DNA of 64,000 nucleotides from Auanema rhodensis (lineage: Eukaryota; Nematoda; Chromadorea; Rhabditida; Rhabditidae). The stretch covers positions 5,332,001-5,396,000 of the forward strand of contig OZ059894.1 in assembly GCA_964057225.1 (NCBI GenBank), given 5' to 3'. Numbering within the stretch: position 1 is the first letter of the stretch; every line of letters starts with the position of its first letter. The position numbers and the translations under genes are program-made. The notes below the pieces were generated by a model. The model did no database searches. It was given only the letters and a program-made list of their open reading frames with translations, and was not told where the DNA came from. Below are positions 24,267-36,743 of the stretch, piece by piece.

Positions 24267-27077
24267 ATGCTAATTAAGTGTACACATGATGTGCACTTGG
24301 TATGTAACTCGCTTCACGTCAATGATAAAGAGATGCGGTTTTCAAAATTAGATTCCTCATGTCCATATAAGTCTAAAAACGAATTTTTATTGATATTGAT
24401 GCATGGTAACCATGACTTCGAAATTTACGTGAACTTTAATTTATGCTTATTAAGTGTACACATGATGTGCGCTTGGTACGTAACTCGCTTCACGTGAAAG
24501 ATAAAGAGATGCGGTTTTCAAAATTAGATTCCCCATGTCCATATTAGTCTAAAAACAAATTTTTATTAATATTGGTGCATGGTAACCATGACTTTGAAAT
24601 TTACGTGAACTTTAATTTATGCTAATTAAGTGTACACATGATGTGCGCTTGGTACGTAACTCGCTTCACATGAAAGATAAAGAGATGCGGTTTTCAAAAT
24701 TAGATTCCCCATGTCCATATTAGTCTAAAAACAAATTTGTATTGATATTGGTGGATGGTAACCATGACTTTGAAATTTACGTGAACTTCAATTTATGCTA
24801 ATTAAGTGTACACGTGATGCGCCCTTGGTATGTAACTCGCTTCACGTGAAAGATAAAGAGATGCGGTTTTCAAAATTAGATTCCCCATGTCCATATTAGT
24901 CTAAAAACAAATTTTTGTTGATATTGGTAGATGGTAACCATGACTTTCAAATTTACGTGAACTTTCATTTATGCTAATTAAGTGTACACATGATGTGCAC
25001 TTGGTATGTAACTCGCTTCACGTGAAAGATAAAGAGATGCGGTTTTCAAAATAGATTCCCCATTTCCATATTAGTCTAAAAACAAATTTTTATTGATATT
25101 GGTGCATGGCAACCATGACTTTAAAATTTACGTGAACTTTCATTTATGCTAATTAAGTGTACACATGATGTGCACTTGGTATGTAACTCGCTTCACGTGA
25201 AAGATAAAGAGATGCGGTTTTCAAAATAGATTCCCCATTTCCATATTAGTCTAAAAACAAATTTTTATTGATATTGGTGCATGGCAACCATGACTTTAAA
25301 ATTTACGTGAACTTTAATTTATGCTAATTAAGTGTACACATGATGTGCACTTGGTATGTAACTCGCTTCACGTCAATGATAAAGAGATGCGGTTTTCAAA
25401 ATTAGATTCCTCATGTCCATATAAGTCTAGAAACGAATTTTTATTAATATTGGTGCATGGTAACCATGACTTTGAAATTTACGTGAACTTTAATTTATGC
25501 TAATTAAGTGTACACGTGATGTGCACTTGGTATGTAACTCGCTTCACGTGGAAGATAAAGGGATGCGGTTTTCAAAATTACATTCCCCATGTCCATAATA
25601 GTCTAAACACAAATTTTTATTGATATTGGTGCATGGTAACCATGACTTTAAATTTTACGTGAACTTTAATTTATGCTAATTAAGTGTACACATGATGTGC
25701 ACATGGTATGTAACTCGCTTCACGTGAAAGATAAAGAGATGCGGTTTTCAAAATAGATTCCCCATTTCCATATTAGTCTAAAAACAAATTTTTATTGATA
25801 TTGGTGCATGGCAACCATGACTTTAAAATTTACGTGAACTTTAATTTATGCTAATTAAGTGTACACATGATGTGCACTTGGTATGTAACTCGCTTCACGT
25901 CAAAGATAAAGAGATGCGGTTTTCAAAGTTAGATTCCCCATGTCCATATTAGTCTAAAAACAAATTTTTATCAATATTGGTGCATGGTAACCATGACTTT
26001 GAAATTTACGTGAACTTTAATTTATGCTAATTAAGTGTACACATGATGTGCGCTTGGTACGTAACTCGCTTCACGTGAAAGATAAAGAGATGCGGTTTTC
26101 AAAATTAGATTTCCCATGTCCATATTAGTCTAAAAACAAATTTTTATTAATATTGGTGCATGGTAACCATGACTTTGAAATTTACGTGAACTTTAATTTA
26201 TGCTAATTAAGTGTACACATGATGTGCGCTTGGTACGTAACTCGCTTCACGTGAAAGATAAAGAGATGCGGTTTTCAAAATTAGATTCCCCATGTCCATA
26301 TTAGTCTAAAAACAAATTTTTATTAATATTGGTGCATGGTAACCATGACTTTGAAATTTACGTGAACTTTAATTTATGCTAATTAAGTGTACACGTGATG
26401 TGCACTTGGTATGTAACTCGCTTCACGTGGAAGATGAAGAGATGCGGTTTTCAAAATTAGATTCCTCATGTCCATATTAGTCTAAAAACAAATTTTTGTT
26501 GATATTGGTGGATGGTAACCATGACTTTGAAATTTACGTGAACTTTAATTTATGCTAATTAAGTGTACACGTGATGTGCACTTGGTATGTAACTAGCTTC
26601 ACGTGAAAGATGAAGAGATGCGGTTTTCAAAATTAGATTCCCCATGTCCATATTAGTCTAAAAACAAATTTTTGTTGATATTGGTGGATGGTAACCATGA
26701 CTTTCAAATTTACGTGAACTTCAATTTATGCTAATTAAGTGTACACGTGATGTGCCCTTGGTATGTAACTCGCTTCACGTGAAAGATAAAGAGATGCGGT
26801 TTTCAAAATAGATTCCCCATTTCCATATTAGTCTAAAAACAAATTTTTATTGATATTGGTGCATGGCAACCATGACTTTAAAATTTACGTGAACTTTCAT
26901 TTATGCTAATTAAGTGTACACATGATGTGCACTTGGTATGTAACTCGCTTCACGTGAAAGATAAAGAGATGCGGTTTTCAAAATAGATTCCCCATTTCCA
27001 TATTAGTCTAAAAACAAATTTTTATTGATATTGGTGCATGGCAACCATGACTTTAAAATTTACGTGAACTTTAATTT
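24267..27077 (+). repeat. Complete 16-monomer HOR, 2811 bp
   Basis: Unit order identical to the copy at 15130. u12 has the common 'agatgcgg', u15 the common 'taagtgtacac', and u4 keeps 'gatgcgccc' and 'gtagatgg'. This is the last complete 16-mer in the window. Confidence 0.88.
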
Positions 27078-27956
27078 ATGCTAATTAAGTGTACACATGA
27101 TGTGCACTTGGTATGTAACTCGCTTCACGTCAATGATAAAGAGATGCGGTTTTCAAAATTAGATTCCTCATGTCCATATAAGTCTAAAAACGAATTTTTA
27201 TTGATATTGATGCATGGTAACCATGACTTCGAAATTTACGTGAACTTTAATTTATGCTTATTAAGTGTACACATGATGTGCGCTTGGTACGTAACTCGCT
27301 TCACGTGAAAGATAAAGAGATGCGGTTTTCAAAATTAGATTCCCCATGTCCATATTAGTCTAAAAACAAATTTTTATTAATATTGGTGCATGGTAACCAT
27401 GACTTTGAAATTTACGTGAACTTTAATTTATGCTAATTAAGTGTACACATGATGTGCGCTTGGTACGTAACTCGCTTCACATGAAAGATAAAGAGATGCG
27501 GTTTTCAAAATTAGATTCCCCATGTCCATATTAGTCTAAAAACAAATTTGTATTGATATTGGTGGATGGTAACCATGACTTTGAAATTTACGTGAACTTC
27601 AATTTATGCTAATTAAGTGTACACGTGATGTGCCCTTGGTATGTAACTCGCTTCACGTGAAAGATAAAGAGATGCGGTTTTCAAAATTAGATTCCCCATG
27701 TCCATATTAGTCTAAAAACAAATTTTTGTTGATATTGGTGGATGGTAACCATGACTTTCAAATTTACGTGAACTTTCATTTATGCTAATTAAGTGTACAC
27801 ATGATGTGCACTTGGTATGTAACTCGCTTCACGTGAAAGATAAAGAGATGCGGTTTTCAAAATAGATTCCCCATTTCCATATTAGTCTAAAAACAAATTT
27901 TTATTGATATTGGTGCATGGCAACCATGACTTTAAAATTTACGTGAACTTTAATTT
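27078..27956 (+). repeat. HOR units u1-u5, transition into region III
   Basis: u1-u4 at 27078, 27254, 27430 and 27606, then one 175-bp monomer at 27782. u4 here has 'gatgtgccc' and 'gtggatgg', unlike the five upstream copies with 'gatgcgccc' but like 8630 and the 17-mer copies at 34285 and 37272. The second 175-bp monomer (u6) is replaced by cassette monomer a. Confidence 0.8.
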
Positions 27957-29363
27957 ATGCTAATTAAGTGTACACATGATGTGCACTTGGTATGTAACTC
28001 GCTTCACGTCAATGATAAAGAGATGCGGTTTTCAAAATTAGATTCCTCATGTCCATATAAGTCTAAAAACGAATTTTTATCGATATTGATGCATGGTAAC
28101 CATGACTTCGAAATTTACGTGAACTTTAATTTATGCTTATTAAGTGTACATGTGATGTGCACTTGGTATGTAACTCGCTTCACGTCAAAGATAAAGAGAT
28201 GCGGTTTTCAAAATAAGATTCCCCATGTCCATATTAGTCTAAAAACAAATTTTTATTAATATTGGTGCATGGTAACCATGACTTTGAAATTTACGTGAAC
28301 TTTAATTTATGCTAATTAAGTATACACGTGATGTGCACTTGGTATGTAACTCGTTTCACGTGAAAGATGAAGAGATGCGGTTTTCAAAATTAGATTCCCC
28401 ATGTCCATATTAGTCTAAAAACAAATTTTTGTTGATATTGGTGGATGGTAACCATGACTTTGAAATTTACGTGAACTTTAATTTATGCTAATTAAGTGTA
28501 CACGTGATGTGCACTTGGTATGTAACTCGTTTCACGTGAAAGATGAAGAGATGCGGTTTTCAAAATTAGATTCCCCATGTCCATATTAGTCTAAAAACAA
28601 ATTTTTATTGATATTGGTGCATGGCAACCATGACTTTAAAATTTACGTGAACTTTAATTTATGCTAATTAAGTGTACACATGATGTGCACTTGGTATGTA
28701 ACTCGCTTCACGTCAATGATAAAGAGATGCGGTTTTCAAAATTAGATTCCTCATGTCCATATAAGTCTAAAAACGAATTTTTATCGATATTGATGCATGG
28801 TAACCATGACTTCGAAATTTACGTGAACTTTAATTTATGCTTATTAAGTGTACATGTGATGTGCACTTGGTATGTAACTCGCTTCACGTCAAAGATAAAG
28901 AGATGCGGTTTTCAAAATAAGATTCCCCATGTCCATATTAGTCTAAAAACAAATTTTTATTAATATTGGTGCATGGTAACCATGACTTTGAAATTTACGT
29001 GAACTTTAATTTATGCTAATTAAGTATACACGTGATGTGCACTTGGTATGTAACTCGTTTCACGTGAAAGATGAAGAGATGCGGTTTTCAAAATTAGATT
29101 CCCCATGTCCATATTAGTCTAAAAACAAATTTTTGTTGATATTGGTGGATGGTAACCATGACTTTGAAATTTACGTGAACTTTAATTTATGCTAATTAAG
29201 TGTACACGTGATGTGCACTTGGTATGTAACTAGCTTCACGTGAAAGATGAAGAGATGCGGGTTTCAAAATTAGATTCCCCATGTCCATATTAGTCTAAAA
29301 ACAACTTTTGTTGATATTGGTGGATGGTAACCATGACTTTCAAATTTACGTGAACTTTAATTT
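27957..29363 (+). repeat. Four-monomer cassette a-b-c-d, two tandem copies
   Basis: Copy 1 at 27957-28660 and copy 2 at 28661-29363 (periods 704 and 703 bp). Each has type a ('tatcgatattg'), b ('aaaataagattcc'), c ('agtatacacg', 'ctcgtttcacg') and a fourth monomer. In copy 1 the fourth has 'ctcgtttcacg' and ends in 'ggcaaccatg', fusing into the next a. In copy 2 it is type d with 'ctagcttc', 'gatgcgggtttc' and 'acaacttttg'. Confidence 0.82.
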
Positions 29364-32000
29364 ATGCTAATTAAGTGTACACATGATGTGCACTTGGTAT
29401 GTAACTCGCTTCACGTCAATGATAAAGAGATACGGTTTTCAAAATTAGATTCCTCATGTCCATATAAGTCTAGAAACGAATTTTTATTAATATTGGTGCA
29501 TGGTAACCATGACTTTGAAATTTACGTGAACTTTAATTTATGCTAATTAAGTGTACACGTGATGTGCACTTGGTATGTAACTCGCTTCACGTGGAAGATA
29601 AAGGGATGCGGTTTTCAAAATTACATTCCCCATGTCCATAATAGTCTAAACACAAATTTTTATTGATATTGGTGCATGGTAACCATGACTTCGAAATTTA
29701 CGTGAACTTTAATTTATGCTTATTAAGTGTACACATGATGTGCGCTTGGTACGTAACTCGCTTCACGTGAAAGATAAAGAGATGCGGTTTTCAAAATTAG
29801 ATTCCCCATGTCCATATTAGTCTAAAAACAAATTTTTATTAATATTGGTGCATGGTAACCATGACTTTGAAATTTACGTGAACTTTAATTTATGCTAATT
29901 AAGTATACACGTGATGTGCACTTGGTATGTAACTCGCTTCACGTGAAAGATAAAGAGATGCGGTTTTCAAAATTAGATTCCCCATGTCCATATTAGTCTA
30001 AAAACAAATTTTTATTAATATTGGTGCATGGCAACCATGACTTTAAAATTTACGTGAACTTTAATTTATGCTAATTAAGTGTACACATGATGTGCACTTG
30101 GTATGTAACTCGCTTCACGTCAATGATAAAGAGATGCGGTTTTCAAAATTAGATTCCTCATGTCCATATAAGTCTAAAAACGAATTTTTATCGATATTGA
30201 TGCATGGTAACCATGACTTCGAAATTTACGTGAACTTTAATTTATGCTTATTAAGTGTACATGTGATGTGCACTTGGTATGTAACTCGCTTCACGTCAAA
30301 GATAAAGAGATGCGGTTTTCAAAATAAGATTCCCCATGTCCATATTAGTCTAAAAACAAATTTTTATTAATATTGGTGCATGGTAACCATGACTTTGAAA
30401 TTTACGTGAACTTTAATTTATGCTAATTAAGTATACACGTGATGTGCACTTGGTATGTAACTCGTTTCACGTGAAAGATGAAGAGATGCGGTTTTCAAAA
30501 TTAGATTCCCCATGTCCATACTAGTCTAAAAACAAATTTTTGTTGATATTGGTGGATGGTAACCATGACTTTGAAATTTACGTGAACTTTAATTTATGCT
30601 AATTAAGTGTACACGTGATGTGCACTTGGTATGTAACTAGCTTCACGTGAAAGATGAAGAGATGCGGGTTTCAAAATTAGATTCCCCATGTCCATATTAG
30701 TCTAAAAACAACTTTTGTTGATATTGGTGGATGGTAACCATGACTTTCAAATTTACGTGAACTTTAATTTATGCTAATTAAGTGTACACATGATGTGCAC
30801 TTGGTATGTAACTCGCTTCACGTCAATGATAAAGAGATACGGTTTTCAAAATTAGATTCCTCATGTCCATATAAGTCTAGAAACGAATTTTTATTAATAT
30901 TGGTGCATGGTAACCATGACTTTGAAATTTACGTGAACTTTAATTTATGCTAATTAAGTGTACACGTGATGTGCACTTGGTATGTAACTCGCTTCACGTG
31001 GAAGATAAAGGGATGCGGTTTTCAAAATTACATTCCCCATGTCCATAATAGTCTAAACACAAATTTTTATTGATATTGGTGCATGGTAACCATGACTTCG
31101 AAATTTACGTGAACTTTAATTTATGCTTATTAAGTGTACACATGATGTGCGCTTGGTACGTAACTCGCTTCACGTGAAAGATAAAGAGATGCGGTTTTCA
31201 AAATTAGATTCCCCATGTCCATATTAGTCTAAAAACAAATTTGTATTGATATTGGTGCATGGCAACCATGACTTTAAAATTTACGTGAACTTTCATTTAT
31301 GCTAATTAAGTGTACACATGATGTGCACTTGGTATGTAACTCGCTTCACGTGAAAGATAAAGAGATGCGGTTTTCAAAATAGATTCCCCATTTCCATATA
31401 AGTCTAAAAACGAATTTTTATCGATATTGATGCATGGTAACCATGACTTCGAAATTTACGTGAACTTTAATTTATGCTTATTAAGTGTACATGTGATGTG
31501 CACTTGGTATGTAACTCGCTTCACGTCAAAGATAAAGAGATGCGGTTTTCAAAATAAGATTCCCCATGTCCATATTAGTCTAAAAACAAATTTTTATTAA
31601 TATTGGTGCATGGTAACCATGACTTTGAAATTTACGTGAACTTTAATTTATGCTAATTAAGTATACACGTGATGTGCACTTGGTATGTAACTCGTTTCAC
31701 GTGAAAGATGAAGAGATGCGGTTTTCAAAATTAGATTCCCCATGTCCATATTAGTCTAAAAACAAATTTTTGTTGATATTGGTGGATGGTAACCATGACT
31801 TTGAAATTTACGTGAACTTTAATTTATGCTAATTAAGTGTACACGTGATGTGCACTTGGTATGTAACTAGCTTCACGTGAAAGATGAAGAGATGCGGGTT
31901 TCAAAATTAGATTCCCCATGTCCATATTAGTCTAAAAACAACTTTTGTTGATATTGGTGGATGGTAACCATGACTTTCAAATTTACGTGAACTTTAATTT
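29364..32000 (+). repeat. Local 8-mer and 7-mer repeats
   Basis: 29364-30770 (1407 bp, 8 monomers) and 30771-32000 (1230 bp, 7 monomers) share their start: a u7-like monomer with private 'agatacggtttt', u8, then a 'tgcttattaag'/'gcgcttggtacg' monomer, and later the a-b-c-d cassette with 'gatgcgggtttc'. The second copy is one short because the monomer at about 31299 is a chimera. It starts as a 175-bp 'catttatgc' monomer and turns into type a ('ccatataag', 'tatcgatattg') near 31395. Confidence 0.82.
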
Positions 32001-33756
32001 ATGCTAATTAAGTGTACACATGATGTGCACTTGGTATGTAACTCGCTTCACGTCAATGATAAAGAGATGCGGTTTTCAAAATTAGATTCCTCATGTCCAT
32101 ATAAGTCTAGAAACGAATTTTTATTAATATTGGTGCATGGTAACCATGACTTTGAAATTTACGTGAACTTTAATTTATGCTAATTAAGTGTACACGTGAT
32201 GTGCACTTGGTATGTAACTCGCTTCACGTGGAAGATAAAGGGATGCGGTTTTCAAAATTACATTCCCCATGTCCATAATAGTCTAAACACAAATTTTTAT
32301 TGATATTGGTGCATGGTAACCATGACTTTAAATTTTACGTGAACTTTAATTTATGCTAATTAAGTGTACACATGATGTGCACATGGTATGTAACTCGCTT
32401 CACGTGAAAGATAAAGAGATGCGGTTTTCAAAATAGATTCCCCATTTCCATATTAGTCTAAAAACAAATTTTTATTGATATTGGTGCATGGCAACCATGA
32501 CTTTAAAATTTACGTGAACTTTAATTTATGCTAATTAAGTGTACACATGATGTGCACTTGGTATGTAACTCGCTTCACGTCAAAGATAAAGAGATGCGGT
32601 TTTCAAAGTTAGATTCCCCATGTCCATATTAGTCTAAAAACAAATTTTTATTAATATTGGTGCATGGTAACCATGACTTTGAAATTTACGTGAACTTTAA
32701 TTTATGCTAATTAAGTGTACACATGATGTGCGCTTGGTACGTAACTCGCTTCACGTGAAAGATAAAGAGATGCGGTTTTCAAAATTAGATTCCTCATGTC
32801 CATATAAGTCTAGAAACGAATTTTTATTAATATTGGTGCATGGTAACCATGACTTTGAAATTTACGTGAACTTTAATTTATGCTAAATAAGTGTACACAT
32901 GATGTGCACTTGGTATGTAACTCGCTTCACGTGAAAGATAAAGAGATGCGGTTTTCAAAATAGATTCCCCATTTCCATATTAGTCTAAAAACAAATTTTT
33001 ATTGATATTGGTGCATGGCAACCATGACTTTAAAATTTACGTGAACTTTAATTTATGCTAATTAAGTGTACACATGATGTGCGCTTGGTACGTAACTCGC
33101 TTCACGTGAAAGATAAAGAGATGCGGTTTTCAAAATTAGATTCCCCATGTCCATATTAGTCTAAAAACAAATTTTTATTAATATTGGTGCATGGTAACCA
33201 TGACTTTGAAATTTACGTGAACTTTAATTTATGCTAATTAAGTGTACACGTGATGTGCACTTGGTATGTAACTAGCTTCACGTGAAAGATGAAGAGATGC
33301 GGTTTTCAAAATTAGATTCCCCATGTCCATATTAGTCTAAAAACAAATTTTTGTTGATATTGGTGGATGGTAACCATGACTTTCAAATTTACGTGAACTT
33401 CAATTTATGCTAATTAAGTGTACACGTGATGTGCCCTTGGTATGTAACTCGCTTCACGTGAAAGATAAAGAGATGCGGTTTTCAAAATAGATTCCCCATT
33501 TCCATATTAGTCTAAAAACAAATTTTTATTGATATTGGTGCATGGCAACCATGACTTTAAAATTTACGTGAACTTTCATTTATGCTAATTAAGTGTACAC
33601 ATGATGTGCACTTGGTATGTAACTCGCTTCACGTGAAAGATAAAGAGATGAGGTTTTCAAAATAGATTCCCCATTTCCATATTAGTCTAAAAACAAATTT
33701 TTATTGATATTGGTGCATGGCAACCATGACTTTAAAATTTACGTGAACTTTAATTT
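32001..33756 (+). repeat. Ten monomers, rearranged u7-u16
   Basis: u7 (32001), u8, u9 and u10 in order, then a chimera at 32704 that begins 'gcgcttggtacg' (u11-like) and ends 'ataagtctagaaacg' (u7-like). Next come a 175-bp monomer with private 'gctaaataag', a u11/u12-like monomer, and u14, u15 and u16. The u16 monomer has a private 'gatgagg' (about 33649). Confidence 0.78.
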
Positions 33757-36743
33757 ATGCTAATTAAGTGTACACATGATGTGCACTTGGTATGTAACTC
33801 GCTTCACGTCAATGATAAAGAGATGCGGTTTTCAAAATTAGATTCCTCATGTCCATATAAGTCTAAAAACGAATTTTTATTGATATTGATGCATGGTAAC
33901 CATGACTTCGAAATTTACGTGAACTTTAATTTATGCTTATTAAGTGTACACATGATGTGCGCTTGGTACGTAACTCGCTTCACGTGAAAGATAAACAGAT
34001 GCGGTTTTCAAAATTAGATTCCCCATGTCCATATTAGTCTAAAAACAAATTTTTATTAATATTGGTGCATGGTAACCATGACTTTGAAATTTACGTGAAC
34101 TTTAATTTATGCTAATTAAGTGTACACATGATGTGCGCTTGGTACGTAACTCGCTTCACATGAAAGATAAAGAGATGCGGTTTTCAAAATTAGATTCCCC
34201 ATGTCCATATTAGTCTAAAAACAAATTTGTATTGATATTGGTGGATGGTAACCATGACTTTGAAATTTACGTGAACTTCAATTTATGCTAATTAAGTGTA
34301 CACGTGATGTGCCCTTGGTATGTAACTCGCTTCACGTGAAAGATAAAGAGATGCGGTTTTCAAAATTAGATTCCCCATGTCCATATTAGTCTAAAAACAA
34401 ATTTTTGTTGATATTGGTGGATGGTAACCATGACTTTCAAATTTACGTGAACTTTCATTTATGCTAATTAAGTGTACACATGATGTGCACTTGGTATGTA
34501 ACTCGCTTCACGTGAAAGATAAAGAGATGCGGTTTTCAAAATAGATTCCCCATTTCCATATTAGTCTAAAAACAAATTTTTATTGATATTGGTGCATGGC
34601 AACCATGACTTTAAAATTTACGTGAACTTTAATTTATGCTAATTAAGTGTACACATGATGTGCACTTGGTATGTAACTCGCTTCACGTCAATGATAAAGA
34701 GATGCGGTTTTCAAAATTAGATTCCTCATGTCCATATAAGTCTAAAAACGAATTTTTATCGATATTGATGCATGGTAACCATGACTTCGAAATTTACGTG
34801 AACTTTAATTTATGCTTATTAAGTGTACATGTGATGTGCACTTGGTATGTAACTCGCTTCACGTCAAAGATAAAGAGATGCGGTTTTCAAAATAAGATTC
34901 CCCATGTCCATATTAGTCTAAAAACAAATTTTTATTAATATTGGTGCATGGTAACCATGACTTTGAAATTTACGTGAACTTTAATTTATGCTAATTAAGT
35001 ATACACGTGATGTGCACTTGGTATGTAACTCGTTTCACGTGAAAGATGAAGAGATGCGGTTTTCAAAATTAGATTCCCCATGTCCATATTAGTCTAAAAA
35101 CAAATTTTTGTTGATATTGGTGGATGGTAACCATGACTTTGAAATTTACGTGAACTTTAATTTATGCTAATTAAGTGTACACGTGATGTGCACTTGGTAT
35201 GTAACTAGCTTCACGTGAAAGATGAAGAGATGCGGTTTTCAAAATTAGATTCCCCATGTCCATATTAGTCTAAAAACAACTTTTGTTGATATTGGTGGAT
35301 GGTAACCATGACTTTCAAATTTACGTGAACTTTAATTTATGCTAATTAAGTGTACACATGATGTGCACTTGGTATGTAACTCGCTTCACGTCAATGATAA
35401 AGAGATGCGGTTTTCAAAATTAGATTCCTCATGTCCATATAAGTCTAGAAACGAATTTTTATTAATATTGGTGCATGGTAACCATGACTTTGAAATTTAC
35501 GTGAACTTTAATTTATGCTAATTAAGTGTACACGTGATGTGCACTTGGTATGTAACTCGCTTCACGTGGAAGATAAAGGGATGCGGTTTTCAAAATTACA
35601 TTCCCCATGTCCATAATAGTCTAAACACAAATTTTTATTGATATTGGTGCATGGTAACCATGACTTTAAATTTTACGTGAACTTTAATTTATGCTAATTA
35701 AGTGTACACATGATGTGCACATGGTATGTAACTCGCTTCACGTGAAAGATAAAGAGATGCGGTTTTCAAAATAGATTCCCCATTTCCATATTAGTCTAAA
35801 AACAAATTTTTATTGATATTGGTGCATGGCAACCATGACTTTAAAATTTACGTGAACTTTAATTTATGCTAATTAAGTGTACACATGATGTGCACTTGGT
35901 ATGTAACTCGCTTCACGTCAAAGATAAAGAGATGCGGTTTTCAAAGTTAGATTCCCCATGTCCATATTAGTCTAAAAACAAATTTTTATTAATATTGGTG
36001 CATGGTAACCATGACTTTGAAATTTACGTGAACTTTAATTTATGCTAATTAAGTGTACACATGATGTGCGCTTGGTACGTAACTCGCTTCACGTGAAAGA
36101 TAAAGAGATGCGGTTTTCAAAATTAGATTCCTCATGTCCATATTAGTCTAAAAACAAATTTTTGTTGATATTGGTGGATGGTAACCATGACTTTGAAATT
36201 TACGTGAACTTTAATTTATGCTAATTAAGTGTACACGTGATGTGCACTTGGTATGTAACTAGCTTCACGTGAAAGATGAAGAGATGCGGTTTTCAAAATT
36301 AGATTCCCCATGTCCATATTAGTCTAAAAACAAATTTTTGTTGATATTGGTGGATGGTAACCATGACTTTCAAATTTACGTGAACTTCAATTTATGCTAA
36401 TTAAGTGTACACGTGATGTGCCCTTGGTATGTAACTCGCTTCACGTGAAAGATAAAGAGATGCGGTTTTCAAAATAGATTCCCCATTTCCATATTAGTCT
36501 AAAAACAAATTTTTATTGATATTGGTGCATGGCAACCATGACTTTAAAATTTACGTGAACTTTCATTTATGCTAATTAAGTGTACACATGATGTGCACTT
36601 GGTATGTAACTCGCTTCACGTGAAAGATAAAGAGATGCGGTTTTCAAAATAGATTCCCCATTTCCATATTAGTCTAAAAACAAATTTTTATTGATATTGG
36701 TGCATGGCAACCATGACTTTAAAATTTACGTGAACTTTAATTT
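33757..36743 (+). repeat. Complete 17-monomer HOR, 2987 bp
   Basis: Units start at 33757, 33933, 34109, 34285, 34461, 34636, 34812, 34988, 35164, 35339, 35515, 35691, 35866, 36042, 36218, 36394 and 36569. Twelve are 176 bp and five are 175 bp, giving 2987. The order is u1-u5, cassette a-b-c-d, u7-u10, a u11/u13 hybrid (36042: 'gcgcttggtacg' then 'cctcatg' and 'ttgttgatattggtgg'), then u14-u16. It therefore equals the 16-mer with u6 replaced by four monomers and u11-u13 reduced to one. Confidence 0.87.

Noticed and set aside
29250-29270. CENP-B-box-like sequence at 'gatgcgggtttc'
   Set aside because: It has CGGG but not the required TTCG and spaced A upstream in either orientation, and occurs only in a few d-type monomers.
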